64,000 nucleotides of DNA from M3007 sp035299505 (lineage in GTDB: Bacteria > Bacteroidota > Bacteroidia > Chitinophagales > Saprospiraceae). Each line of letters opens with the position of its first letter. The stretch's first letter is position 1. The notes beneath the pieces are model-generated. The model made no database searches. It was not told the origin of the DNA and saw only the letters and a list, made by a program, of their open reading frames with translations. Where the stretch lies: contig DATGWL010000028.1 in NCBI GenBank assembly GCA_035299505.1, forward strand, positions 1-64,000, written 5' to 3'. The position numbers and the translations under genes were made by a program. Shown one piece after another: positions 17,022 to 26,152 of this stretch.

Positions 17022-18530
17022 ATGAAAATCAATGTATTATGGTTCAAGCGCGATCTGAGGGTGTACGACCACGCCCCGCTGCAACAAGCCATTGAAAGCG
17101 GGCTGCCCTTGTTGTGCCTGTACGTGTATGAACCACATGTCTGGACTGCTTACGATGCTGATATCAGGCACGCCAGATTTGTTTGGCAATCCATTACCGA
17201 TTTGCAGGAACGTTACCCTCAGTTGGCCATCCATGTGACTTACGGCGATGTAATACCAACGCTCCAAACCATTGGGCAATCATACGCTATTCAAACCCTT
17301 TATAGCCACGAAGAAACCGGCACACGCATTACGTTTGACCGTGACAAACGCGTAAAACAGTATTGCCAGTCAGCCAAAATCCAATGGGCAGAAAGTCCCA
17401 CCAATGCTGTTCAACGTGGGCTATCACACCGAAATGGTTGGGATAAAGCCTGGAATCAGGTGATGTACGCTCCGATTGTATATCCTGACCTCCGGCAATT
17501 GAAAGCTGTTCAATGGGAAATACCGGCAGGATTAGAAATGCCGGCAGCACTATTGGTTCAACTCAAAGAAAAACCGGACTCATTTCAACAAGGTGGTGAA
17601 TCAAAAGCCATTGCAACCCTTGCTGACTTTGTACACCATCGTTACACCCAATATTCCCGGCATATTTCTCTGCCCGAAAAGAGCAGGGAATCCTGTAGCC
17701 GGCTTTCTCCTTATCTGGCCTGGGGCAATCTGAGCGTCAGACAAGTAATTCAGGCAGTAGAAAAAGCCAGAAAGCGGGGGCCCATCCAGGAACGTCCCAT
17801 GCAGGCTTTTGTTTCCCGCATGCACTGGCATTGCCATTTTGTTCAGAAGTTTGAAAGCGAGTGCAGTATGGAGTTTGAGCACATAAACCGGGGCTTTCAG
17901 CTATTGGATCAGCCCTTGATACCAGAGCGCCTTACGGCTTGGGAATCAGGGCAAACAGGATTCCCGTTGGTAGATGCAGGCATTAGGTGCTTGCGGGAAA
18001 CAGGGTACCTGAATTTCCGCATGCGCGCCATGTTGTTGTCTTTTTTGAGTCATGCGCTGTGGCAACCCTGGCAGGCAGGCGCAGGTTTTTTAGCCCGTCA
18101 ATTTCTGGATTATGATCCGGGTATACATTTCCCTCAGTGCCAGATGCAGGCGGGAGTAACCGGCATTAATACTGTTCGAATATACAATCCGGTGAAAAAC
18201 AGCCTGGAGCTAGACCCGGAAGCCCGGTTTATCAGGAAATGGGTGCCGGAATTAGCGCAGCTCCCTACCCCGTTTGTGCATGAACCCTGGAAATTAACTG
18301 CCCTTGAAGCCAGGTTTTACCATTTTGAACTGGGAGTAAATTATCCTGTTCCAATCGTTAACCTGGGAGAAAACCTCAAAAAAGCCGGCGCTATCCTTTG
18401 GGCACTTCGCGATCATCCGGATGTGTTGCGGGAAAGTACCCGAATATTGCAACAGCACACCTTTAGAAAAGACCGGAAGGACCAACCTATCACTAATTTC
18501 CAACATCTTATTGATCCTTCGGCCGTATGA
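17022..18530 (+). CDS. Cryptochrome/deoxyribodipyrimidine photolyase family protein (502 aa)
   Basis: The N-terminal alpha/beta photolyase domain (residues 1-130, opening NVLWFKRDLRVYDHAPL) would hold an antenna chromophore. The C-terminal helical FAD-binding domain shows family motifs (SRLSPYLAWGNLSVRQV, MHWHCHF, ESGQTGFPLVDAGIRCL, GYLNFRMRAMLLSFL, RIYNPVKNS). It probably uses blue light to repair cyclobutane or related pyrimidine dimers, but cryptochrome-type signalling is possible. The FAD-loop text QMQAGVTGINTVRIYNP differs from E. coli PhrB and points to a separate photolyase-like clade. The stop overlaps the ATG of the DUF2256 gene by 4 bp (ATGA), a sign of translational coupling. The length is normal. 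Confidence 0.88.
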   Translation: MKINVLWFKRDLRVYDHAPLQQAIESGLPLLCLYVYEPHVWTAYDADIRHARFVWQSITDLQERYPQLAIHVTYGDVIPTLQTIGQSYAIQTLYSHEETGTRITFDRDKRVKQYCQSAKIQWAESPTNAVQRGLSHRNGWDKAWNQVMYAPIVYPDLRQLKAVQWEIPAGLEMPAALLVQLKEKPDSFQQGGESKAIATLADFVHHRYTQYSRHISLPEKSRESCSRLSPYLAWGNLSVRQVIQAVEKARKRGPIQERPMQAFVSRMHWHCHFVQKFESECSMEFEHINRGFQLLDQPLIPERLTAWESGQTGFPLVDAGIRCLRETGYLNFRMRAMLLSFLSHALWQPWQAGAGFLARQFLDYDPGIHFPQCQMQAGVTGINTVRIYNPVKNSLELDPEARFIRKWVPELAQLPTPFVHEPWKLTALEARFYHFELGVNYPVPIVNLGENLKKAGAILWALRDHPDVLRESTRILQQHTFRKDRKDQPITNFQHLIDPSAV

Positions 18531-18676
18531 AAAAAGGGACTAAAACGGTAAAAAAAACAGACCTTCCGCAAAAAGTCTGTGTGGTTTGCGGAAGGCCTTT
18601 TCAATGGCGCAAAAAATGGGAGAAAGTATGGGATGAGGTGCGATATTGCAGTGATCGCTGCAAAAAACAACGGTAA
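18527..18676 (+). CDS. DUF2256 small zinc-ribbon-like protein (49 aa)
   Basis: A short ORF overlaps the photolyase stop by 4 bp. It is Lys/Arg-rich and carries two Cys pairs, CVVCGRPF and YCSDRCKKQ, with WRKKWEKVWDEV between them: the DUF2256 pattern, probably a small zinc ribbon. DUF2256 genes are commonly found next to photolyase/cryptochrome genes, so the context supports the call. A role in nucleic-acid binding or as a partner of the photolyase is inference. It ends 7 bp from the convergent lipoprotein gene. Confidence 0.85.
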   Translation: MKKGTKTVKKTDLPQKVCVVCGRPFQWRKKWEKVWDEVRYCSDRCKKQR

Positions 18677-18683
18677 TTCCGGG

Positions 18684-19109
18684 CTATTTGCTGAATTTCA
18701 GCACATCTGTATCCCCATTACCACCACTGGTATGTTCAAAATGCATGAAGTTGGCATCCATCTGAATGATGCGCCAATCCTCCTCCAATTCTTCCAGCGC
18801 GCTCGGAACAGATCCGCTGAAATCGATCAGGAACTTGTTGGTGCTGTCATCAAAACCTGTTGCCCAGGTTCCAGACCAGGTTTGACTGCCATTGGTAGCG
18901 CTTAAACTTCCATTAGCGCCAAATTCGAATGTGTAGTTTGTGTAATAGCTTGTTTCGTCCTGTTTGTCAAAAAAGTACGAGACTTTCCAGGTGCCTGAGG
19001 CTGGCGTAGCGCCAGAGCCATTGTTGCCAGAGGAGGAATTGTCGTCGCAGGAGGCAAAGCCCATGAAAACTAGGAGAAGAAGCGGGAGCGATTTTTGGAT
19101 AAGACGCAT
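18684..19109 (-). CDS. Putative lipoprotein, lipocalin-like beta barrel (141 aa)
   Basis: It has a lipoprotein signal with lipobox FASC (MRLIQKSLPLLLLVFMGFASC). A Ser/Gly/Asn-rich linker follows, then about 110 residues of alternating beta pattern (GTWKVSYFFDKQDET, YTFEFGANGSLSATN, GTWATGFDDST, FLIDFSG) resembling small lipocalin-like domains common in Bacteroidota. The predicted location is membrane-anchored, facing the periplasm or exterior; the ligand is unknown. The start at 19109 is chosen for the signal peptide; longer frames add unlikely residues upstream of a probable promoter (a TTTATTTG-like -7 near 19155). Confidence 0.7.
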   Translation of the reverse strand: MRLIQKSLPLLLLVFMGFASCDDNSSSGNNGSGATPASGTWKVSYFFDKQDETSYYTNYTFEFGANGSLSATNGSQTWSGTWATGFDDSTNKFLIDFSGSVPSALEELEEDWRIIQMDANFMHFEHTSGGNGDTDVLKFSK

Positions 19110-19242
19110 GGTAAAAGACCTGTTTAAGTGAACTGTGTAAAAGAAACAGTGCAAATAAACAAGCAGCTTTTTGTGCGGATCAATTAAACCCATCCCAGCC
19201 GGGCAATATCCTGCCCGGACGGGAAAAATCAGCTACCGGGTT

Positions 19243-20664
19243 TTACTGAGCTGTTTTGCTGGCGCAAACGAAATCGGTGGTTTGAAACAAACCACTTTTT
19301 TTCATGGCCCCAAACCCACCAGCCACATCAATCAGGTTGTCGTATCCGCGGGCGCGCAGGGCAGAAATAAAAATCATGGAACGGTATCCGCCCGCACAAT
19401 GCACGTGGTAGGTTTTGTTTCGGTCAATTTGAACCATACTCTCGTTGAGAAAATCCAGCGGTGCAGAAGCGGCCTCTGGCAAATGCTCTGCATCATATTC
19501 ACCGGGTTTCCTGACATCCAGGATGTGCGCTGCTTCGCCGTTTTGCATGCGTTTAGCGAAGGTTTCTACGTCTATGGTTTCAATTTGATCTGTTTCCTTT
19601 CCATCAGCTTTCCAGGCTTCAAAGCCTCCCTCCAGGTAACCCAGGCAATAATCATAGCCCACACGGGCAAGACGCATTACGGTTTCTTCTTCACGACCAG
19701 GGTCGGTTATCAACAGAATCTGTTGTTTCACATCAGGAATCATGGCTCCTACCCAGGGAGCAAAACTGCCATCAATACCGATGTTAATACTGTTTGGGAT
19801 AAATCCTTTGGCGAAGGTTTGTGGAGCCCGGGTATCCAGCATGAGTGCCGAAGTTTCGTTGGCGGCAGCTTCGAAAGCTCTGGGGGAAAGTGGCCGCGCA
19901 CCGCGTTGCATCACCTCGTCGATGGAATCGTAACCATTTTTGTTCATGGCAACATTCAGAGGGAAATAAGCTGGTGGCGGCATCAGTCCGTCGGTCACTT
20001 CTTTTACAAATTCTGCCTTGGACATATCGGCCCGCAAGGCATAGTTCACCTGTTTTTGATGTCCGAGTGAATCCGAGGTTTCCTTGCTCATGTTTTTGCC
20101 GCAGGCAGAGCCTGCACCATGTGCCGGGTACACTACGATATCGTCGGCCAGGGGCATTATTTTATTTCTAAGGGAATCAAAAAGCGTTTCAGCCAACTGC
20201 TCCTGGGTCATGCTCGCTGCTTTTTGCGCCAGATCCGGACGACCAACATCCCCGATAAACAGGGTATCGCCACTGAAAAGCGCCACATCTTTGCCCTGCT
20301 GATTGCGCAAGAGGTAGCAGGTGCTTTCCATGGTATGTCCGGGCGTATGCAATACTTTGATGCTCACATCGCCTACCTGCAGTATTTCGCCATCCGTTGC
20401 GATATGGGCGGCAAAGCCGGGATTGGCATTGGGGCCGTACACGATTGGGGCACCTGTTTTTTGTGACAAATCGAGGTGTCCACTGACAAAATCAGCATGA
20501 AAATGGGTTTCCAGTACGTATTTAATGGTAGCACCGGCCTTTTCTGCCTTTTGCAAATAAGGCTCCACTTCCCGAAGCGGGTCAATCACTACGGCTTCTC
20601 CGGCAGATTCAATGTAATAAGCGCCCTGAGCCAGGCATCCGGTGTAAATTTGTTCGATTTTCAT
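19243..20664 (-). CDS. Persulfide dioxygenase-sulfurtransferase-like fusion (MBL fold + two rhodanese domains, 473 aa)
   Basis: The N-terminal metallo-beta-lactamase fold (residues 1-245) has the ETHE1-type iron motif THFHADFVSGH, HTPGHTMEST, SGDTLFIGDVGRPDL and a PAHGAGSACG segment. It is followed by a first rhodanese domain without a catalytic Cys (around ITDPGREEETV) and a second with an active-site loop (HCAGGYRS). This order matches CstB-type/BlH-like proteins that oxidise glutathione or low-molecular-weight persulfide and transfer sulfane sulfur, so a role in sulfide detoxification is likely. The start at MKIEQIYTG is where family members begin. It appears monocistronic, with a divergent TPR gene upstream. 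Confidence 0.85.
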   Translation of the reverse strand: MKIEQIYTGCLAQGAYYIESAGEAVVIDPLREVEPYLQKAEKAGATIKYVLETHFHADFVSGHLDLSQKTGAPIVYGPNANPGFAAHIATDGEILQVGDVSIKVLHTPGHTMESTCYLLRNQQGKDVALFSGDTLFIGDVGRPDLAQKAASMTQEQLAETLFDSLRNKIMPLADDIVVYPAHGAGSACGKNMSKETSDSLGHQKQVNYALRADMSKAEFVKEVTDGLMPPPAYFPLNVAMNKNGYDSIDEVMQRGARPLSPRAFEAAANETSALMLDTRAPQTFAKGFIPNSINIGIDGSFAPWVGAMIPDVKQQILLITDPGREEETVMRLARVGYDYCLGYLEGGFEAWKADGKETDQIETIDVETFAKRMQNGEAAHILDVRKPGEYDAEHLPEAASAPLDFLNESMVQIDRNKTYHVHCAGGYRSMIFISALRARGYDNLIDVAGGFGAMKKSGLFQTTDFVCASKTAQ

Positions 20665-20785
20665 GTTGAGCAAGATAGTAAAGGTGTTGGCACAACCCAT
20701 AATCAGGGCAAATAAACACATTTTTTGCCTAGTAGTTTTTTGCCGGCAGCCTAAATCTGTTGGGCTTGGTAACTCTTTTTTACGG

Positions 20786-20793
20786 TATTTTTG
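20786..20793 (+). promoter_or_regulatory. -7 promoter element of the TPR gene
   Basis: TATTTTTG matches TAnnTTTG. A TTGG lies 17 bp upstream at 20766-20769 as a possible -33. The resulting 5' leader before the ATG at 21037 is about 240 nt and shows no obvious structure. Confidence 0.5.
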
Positions 20794-21036
20794 GCCAATC
20801 TATATTTTCGCCGTGTGTTTCAACGTTTTAGCGTAATCGCAGACCTTTGTGGGTTGCCTGCACAGACGTTAAAATTTCCCAAAAAATCCATTCCACAGTC
20901 TAGTAAAATTCGGACGGTTCGTTTGGTGATAGTTCAAACCTGTAAAGGGGAACGACATTCAGAGCACCAAAGCGAAATGAATTGCCCGACCATCCAAATT
21001 CAGCATAAAACAAATCCAAAACCACACCTTTCCATC

Positions 21037-24000
21037 ATGTTCCTTCGGAAAAGCATTTCTGCTCTCCTTCTTCTGCTCTCTGCCTATGTGCTTTCTGCGC
21101 AGGAAACGGCAGTTTTTAATGAAGCCAACCTGGCATACAAACGCGGGGTGGACTTTTTCAATCAAAGCCTCTACGGCGTTGCCCAAAAAGAATTTCGCAA
21201 TGCCATGGATTTACTCCGACCAGTCAACGAGCCAGACTGGAAGGCCGTAAAAACAGACGCAGAGCTGTACCATGCCAAATGCGCAGTTCGGCTTGGACAA
21301 CCTGAAGCTGAAAAACTGGTGCTCGACTTCCTCCGCGAAAACTCTCCTTCGCCGGTAGCCAGTCAGGCTGCTCTGGAAATAGGCGACTATTATTTCAACC
21401 GCAAGGAATACGAAAAAGCGCTTACGTACTACGATTTGGCGCCGGAAGGCTCTGGTCCGACCCGCGACGAAATTCGTTTCAAAACTGGTTATGCCTATTT
21501 CGTGACCAAGAAATTCGGGTTGGCTAAGACGGCATTCATGCCTTTGAAAGACAATACACGCAGCCAGTTTTACGAACAGGCCAACTATTACTACGGTTGT
21601 TGCTCGTTTTTTGAAGGAAAATATGAAGACGCCGCCAAATCCTTCATCCGTGCGGAACAATCCGATAAATACAAAACTGTGGTGCCGTATTACCTCACCC
21701 AGATTTATGCTGCGCAAAAGAACTACGACAAGGTCATTTCCTATGGCGGCCCAAAAGCCAAGGATAACAATGTCAAAAATCGCGCTGAAATCAACCAGTT
21801 AGTTGGCCAGGCATATTATGAAAAGGGCGACTTCAAAAATGCCCTTCCTTACCTGGAGTTTGCCGCTAAAAATGGCGTAGCCCTGCGTCCGTCTGATTAT
21901 TACCAGCTGGGTTATGCCCAATACCAAAATGGACAATACAAGCAAGCCATTCAGAATTTTGAAGAGCTGACCAAACAGGACAGCGTTCTGGGACAGAACG
22001 GCTTGTATCACCTGGGCGACTGCTACCTGCGTGTGAAGGACAAAAACAGCAAATTCAACGCAAGGAATGCCTTTGGTCAGGCGGCAAGCATGAACTACGA
22101 CAAAGCAGTAAAAGAAGACGCTTTGATCAACTATGCCAAACTCAGCTATGAGTTGAAGTACGACCGTGATGCCATTGAGGCCCTGCAGCGTATCAATCCA
22201 AGCTCCAAGTATTACGAAGACGGCCAGGCATTGATGAGTGAAATTTTCCTGAACACGCGTGATTATGATCGTGCTGTATCAAGTCTGGAAAACGTAAAAA
22301 ACCGCACAGCCCGTTTGGATGCTACCTACCAGCAGGTAACATACCTGCGCGGTTTGCAATTGTATCAAAACAACCAAAAAGAGGAGGCCCGCCGGTATTT
22401 CAACAAATCGCTGGAATTCCCGATCAACAAAAAGACTGCAACGCTTTGCTCCTTCTGGCTGGGCTCCATTTCTCATGAGGCAGGCGAATACGCCGTCAGC
22501 AAAACCCACATGAGCAGCTTCTTCAACGCTGCCAAGCCATACGCCGCCGAGCTGCCGGAAGAAAGCAGTCTGCACATGTGCAACTACATTCAGGGCTACA
22601 ACCACCTGAAGCTGAAAGACTACAAGTCTGCTCTGACCAATTTCCGCGCGGCAGTAGATGGATTTAAGAAAAGTAATTCCAAAAACGAACAAATCCGCTC
22701 TGCCATCCTCGGAGACGCCGTACTGCGTTCGGGCGACTGTTATTTCAAAAACAAGCAATACTCAGACGCGCTGGCAATGTATGATGAGGCTGTGAAGAAA
22801 AAATATGAAGGTTTTGAGTACGCCTTGTTCCAAAAAGCCATCATTCGTGGTCTGCAAGGCGACTACCAGGATAAGGCCATTGCGTTGGAAAGTCTGGTAG
22901 AAGACTACCCTAACAGTCGCTACACTGATGAGGCTTTGTTCCAGCTGGGTGACACTTATTTTGAGATGGAACGGTATGATAAAGCCATACCGCCATTTAA
23001 GCGCATTGTATCTGATTTTCGTGGAAAAAGCAACCTGGTTAATGCTGCGTTGCTGAAACTGGGTCTGATTTCCGTCAATCAGGGTAGCAGCAGAGTGGCT
23101 ATTGATTACTACAAGCAGGTATTTGCCGGCAATCCGGAGCCAGAAGAGTGCAAACAGGCTCTGGATGCACTCAGAGAGATTTATGTCAAAGACCTGGGTG
23201 ATCCGGAAGGATACAACCGTTTTGTGGAAACTGTGCCCAATTGTGGCGGCATGAAGCCGGGCCAGACCAACAGTGGAGAAGCAACTGCTTTTGAATCTGC
23301 AGAGTATCAATATAACCAGGGCAGGTATGATCGCGCTATTGAGTTATTAACCAACTACCTGGCCAAATACCCAACAGGAAGCAACATTCTTCCGGCATAC
23401 TTCCTGCGTGCAGAAAGTTATGCTTCTCAAAAGCAATTTGAAAAAGCGCAAAAAGACTATGCTGCTGTGGTGGGTAAGGGCAACAGCAAATATTACCCAA
23501 AAGCCGCTGAAAAAGCCGCTTTGATTGCCCTGAACACTACCAAGGATTATGGTCAGGCCTTTGAATATGCCCGTAAATGGGAAGATGCTGCGCTGACGGA
23601 AAGCTCCCGTTTTGATGCACAACTGGTGGCGTTACAGGCTGCTTACCGCACCAACAACTCTGTGGCAGTGGCCGAGTATGCCAACAAGATTAACAAAAGC
23701 AAACTGGCCAATCAGGAACAACTGGCGATTGCCAATTTCTATTCCGGCAAAATGGCCTACGATAAGGGGGAATTCACCCGTGCGTATCCGGCACTTCAGT
23801 CTGTGACAGAAAACAGCACATCAGAATTGATGGCTGAATCCTATCACTACCTGGCCCAAATACAGTACAAACAGCGTAAGTATGCTGATGCAGAGGAAAT
23901 GATCACTGAAGCAAACAAAGCCAGTGCTGGTTACGACGACTGGATTGCACGCAACCTGATCCTGCTTTCTGATGTGTATGCTGACCAAGGTGATAAAATT

Positions 24001-24174
24001 TCTGCCCAGGCGGCGTTGGAGTCTATCCTGGAGAACTACAACGGCGATGATCCAAGCATCAAAGAAACAGCACGGAAGAAATACGAGCGTTTAAGCAGCA
24101 ATCGTCCTATTATGAACAATTCCTCTGAGAAGAGTGGAAAGACCTTGTTGGATATGGATGAGGGGGGGAATTAA
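21037..24174 (+). CDS. Secreted tetratricopeptide-repeat protein (1045 aa)
   Basis: The signal peptide MFLRKSISALLLLLSAYVLSAQ is followed by about 1000 residues of TPR-type helical pairs (AALEIGDYYFNRKEYEKAL, LGDTYFEMERYDKAIPPF, AEYQYNQGRYDRAIELL and others). In several stretches the repeats resemble YbgF/BamD-type envelope TPRs. It is probably a periplasmic scaffold. The next gene in the same orientation, 84 bp downstream, is an outer-membrane beta-barrel; TPR-plus-barrel pairs recur in Bacteroidota, so the two likely form an envelope complex. The start is set by the signal peptide; the frame is open for 82 codons upstream but that stretch is not protein-like and overlaps the promoter. Confidence 0.85.
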   Translation: MFLRKSISALLLLLSAYVLSAQETAVFNEANLAYKRGVDFFNQSLYGVAQKEFRNAMDLLRPVNEPDWKAVKTDAELYHAKCAVRLGQPEAEKLVLDFLRENSPSPVASQAALEIGDYYFNRKEYEKALTYYDLAPEGSGPTRDEIRFKTGYAYFVTKKFGLAKTAFMPLKDNTRSQFYEQANYYYGCCSFFEGKYEDAAKSFIRAEQSDKYKTVVPYYLTQIYAAQKNYDKVISYGGPKAKDNNVKNRAEINQLVGQAYYEKGDFKNALPYLEFAAKNGVALRPSDYYQLGYAQYQNGQYKQAIQNFEELTKQDSVLGQNGLYHLGDCYLRVKDKNSKFNARNAFGQAASMNYDKAVKEDALINYAKLSYELKYDRDAIEALQRINPSSKYYEDGQALMSEIFLNTRDYDRAVSSLENVKNRTARLDATYQQVTYLRGLQLYQNNQKEEARRYFNKSLEFPINKKTATLCSFWLGSISHEAGEYAVSKTHMSSFFNAAKPYAAELPEESSLHMCNYIQGYNHLKLKDYKSALTNFRAAVDGFKKSNSKNEQIRSAILGDAVLRSGDCYFKNKQYSDALAMYDEAVKKKYEGFEYALFQKAIIRGLQGDYQDKAIALESLVEDYPNSRYTDEALFQLGDTYFEMERYDKAIPPFKRIVSDFRGKSNLVNAALLKLGLISVNQGSSRVAIDYYKQVFAGNPEPEECKQALDALREIYVKDLGDPEGYNRFVETVPNCGGMKPGQTNSGEATAFESAEYQYNQGRYDRAIELLTNYLAKYPTGSNILPAYFLRAESYASQKQFEKAQKDYAAVVGKGNSKYYPKAAEKAALIALNTTKDYGQAFEYARKWEDAALTESSRFDAQLVALQAAYRTNNSVAVAEYANKINKSKLANQEQLAIANFYSGKMAYDKGEFTRAYPALQSVTENSTSELMAESYHYLAQIQYKQRKYADAEEMITEANKASAGYDDWIARNLILLSDVYADQGDKISAQAALESILENYNGDDPSIKETARKKYERLSSNRPIMNNSSEKSGKTLLDMDEGGN

Positions 24175-24232
24175 GGGTTTGAGGGGTTTGAAGGGTTTGA
24201 GGGGTTTGATGACCGCTAAGCGGTCAAACTTA
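24175..24232. repeat. GGGTTTGA word repeat with terminal hairpin
   Basis: Immediately after the TPR stop codon the sequence repeats GGGTTTGA(G/A) four times. It ends in TGACCGCTAAGCGGTCA, a small hairpin. The same word fills gaps at 54025-54100, 55160-55202 and 63411-63446. Confidence 0.75.
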
Positions 24233-24258
24233 AATAACACAAACATCAATTTTGAACA

Positions 24259-25905
24259 ATGCAATTCCAACATAAATATTTGATCCTGGCTGCTGCAATG
24301 CTAACTTTCTCTTTGGCAGCTAACGCCCAGAAAGACCTGGAGGGCGATAATGTGACCGTAGTAAAATCATTCGACGCCCAGTTGCTGGAGGCCAACAAAC
24401 TATCTGTGCCTCCTACCCTGCCAGCGTTGGATACCACCACCAAGGTGCAGAACTACACAGTGCCTCCGCATCCATCGAACATCAAATACGATCCGCCTAA
24501 ATTGCGTCCACTGGGTGTAAAAGCGGCGCCAAAAGAAGCTGATTATGATGGTTTCGTTAAGCTTGGCGCCGGTGTTCCCAATACCATTTGGGGTGAGGGT
24601 GGTTATTATTTTAAGGCCAAGGATAAATTTGATGGCAAGATTTGGCTGCGCCACCACCGTTTGAGTGCAGATAAGGCCGTAGAAAATCAAATGTTCCAAA
24701 AAACATCAGGTTTGTTGAGCGGCAATATTTTCCTGCCCAACAACCTGGCAACCCAGGTAGATGTTGGTTACACCTACGACCGGGTGCATTTTTATGGATA
24801 CAATGACGATTCTCTGGAGTTTTCACCGGGCAGAACCCGGCAGGATTTTAAGATTCTTGACCTGGGCGCCCGACTCTACAACAGTGCCCGGAATGATGCC
24901 GATTTGAATTTCTCTGTTGCGCCGAAATTTTACCTGTTGACTGATTTTTATTCCAACAAGGAAAACCATTTTGAGCTCGGTTTGTCGGCCACCAAATGGT
25001 TCAATGAGAAACACGCCCTGCGGGTAAATATCCGTCCGGATCTGACATCTTTTGAGGATACGGTATCCCAAAAACTGAATAACATTTACCTCCAGCCTTC
25101 CTTCACACTGCATTTTGACATGTTGCAGTTTAAGATTGGTGGTAATTTCGTGAACAACCGCGATGTATTCAGTATCTTCCCGGATGCAGAACTGACCTTG
25201 CGCGTTTGGGGTGATGGTATTCAGGCATTTGTGGGCGCGAATGGAGATTTGCGCAAAAACTCCTACCGGAGCCTTTCTACTTACAACCCCTTCATCCAGA
25301 TTCGCGGCAGCGAGCTTAGAAACACCCGCTGGGACAACTACTATGGCGGCTTGAAGGGCAATTTCGGTTGGTTGGAGTACAACGGCCAGGTGGGTTATTC
25401 CAAAGCATCTGATCTGGCACTGCACCAAACTTCCTTTGACCAGGATGGCATCACCAGATTCCGTGTGCTGTATGATACCGTGAAGATGTTCAACATTCAG
25501 GGCACCATCAAGCTCAATCCGATTAAAAATCTGAGCATCACCGGAACATATAGCCAAAGTATTTTCGACAATGAAACAACGGGCACCTCTCTGGATGAAC
25601 TGGCTGTATGGGGTTTACCTGAAATCGAGGGCAATTTTGGGGCTGTTTACACCCTTGCAGAAGGTAAGGCTAATGTAAAGGCATCCCTACACATGGCCGA
25701 CCGCATTGCATTTCTGAATGAGCAGAACGAATTAGTGAAAAGCAAAACACTCGTGGATTTGAGTTTTGGCGGCTCCTATTATTTCACCAAGAACATTGGT
25801 GTGTTCCTTGATATCAATAACCTGCTGAATAACCGCCGCGAACGCTGGTACCGTTACCCAACCATTGGCACCAACTTCCTGGGTGGTTTCGTAGCCCGAT
25901 TCTAA
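24259..25905 (+). CDS. Outer-membrane beta-barrel protein (TonB-dependent-receptor-like, no plug; 548 aa)
   Basis: The signal peptide is about residues 1-23 (ends AANAQ). A short linker (about 24-90) follows, then amphipathic beta strands throughout (LGAGVPNTIWGEGGYYF, GKIWLRHHRL, ATQVDVGYTYDRVHFYGY, FELGLSATKWF) and a C-terminal Phe (VARF), as in outer-membrane barrels. Its strands resemble the barrel half of TonB-dependent receptors, but a plug domain is not visible, so it is more likely a pore or scaffold than an active transporter. It follows the TPR protein with the same orientation and probably shares its transcript, although a repeat/hairpin separates them. The substrate is unknown. 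Confidence 0.8.
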   Translation: MQFQHKYLILAAAMLTFSLAANAQKDLEGDNVTVVKSFDAQLLEANKLSVPPTLPALDTTTKVQNYTVPPHPSNIKYDPPKLRPLGVKAAPKEADYDGFVKLGAGVPNTIWGEGGYYFKAKDKFDGKIWLRHHRLSADKAVENQMFQKTSGLLSGNIFLPNNLATQVDVGYTYDRVHFYGYNDDSLEFSPGRTRQDFKILDLGARLYNSARNDADLNFSVAPKFYLLTDFYSNKENHFELGLSATKWFNEKHALRVNIRPDLTSFEDTVSQKLNNIYLQPSFTLHFDMLQFKIGGNFVNNRDVFSIFPDAELTLRVWGDGIQAFVGANGDLRKNSYRSLSTYNPFIQIRGSELRNTRWDNYYGGLKGNFGWLEYNGQVGYSKASDLALHQTSFDQDGITRFRVLYDTVKMFNIQGTIKLNPIKNLSITGTYSQSIFDNETTGTSLDELAVWGLPEIEGNFGAVYTLAEGKANVKASLHMADRIAFLNEQNELVKSKTLVDLSFGGSYYFTKNIGVFLDINNLLNNRRERWYRYPTIGTNFLGGFVARF

Positions 25906-26125
25906 AGGCACAAAGTGAAACGCGAAGACGCGAAGGCACGAAGGCACGAAGACACGAAGGCACGAAGGCACGAAGAGGCTGACTCTTTTACCGCATAGGA
26001 GTAGAGGTTAAATGATTGATTTTCAATTCCTCTGCGGCAAAAAACACTTTTGAGACACCCTCTTTGAGCTAACTTAATTCTTTGTGCCTTTGTGTCTTCG
26101 CGCCTTCGTGTACCTTTAGTGCCTT
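25905..26125. repeat. Palindromic word repeat (GGCACGAAG family), copy A
   Basis: The left arm (25905-25978) begins within the stop codon of the barrel gene and repeats the word GGCACGAAG(A/G). The right arm (26080-26125) is its imperfect inverted copy (CTTCGCGCCTTCGTG). Between them lies a smaller CCGCATAGGAGTAGAGG/CCTCTGCGG hairpin. It fills most of the 247-bp gap before the amidase. The right arm contains TACCTTTA (26111-26118), one base off a -7 promoter. Confidence 0.8.
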
Positions 26126-26152
26126 AACCTAAAACTTATTTCCCTGCAAAAT

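Noticed and set aside
19171..20070. 299-codon plus-strand frame
   Set aside because: Shadow of the MBL-rhodanese gene on the minus strand, which has full motifs.
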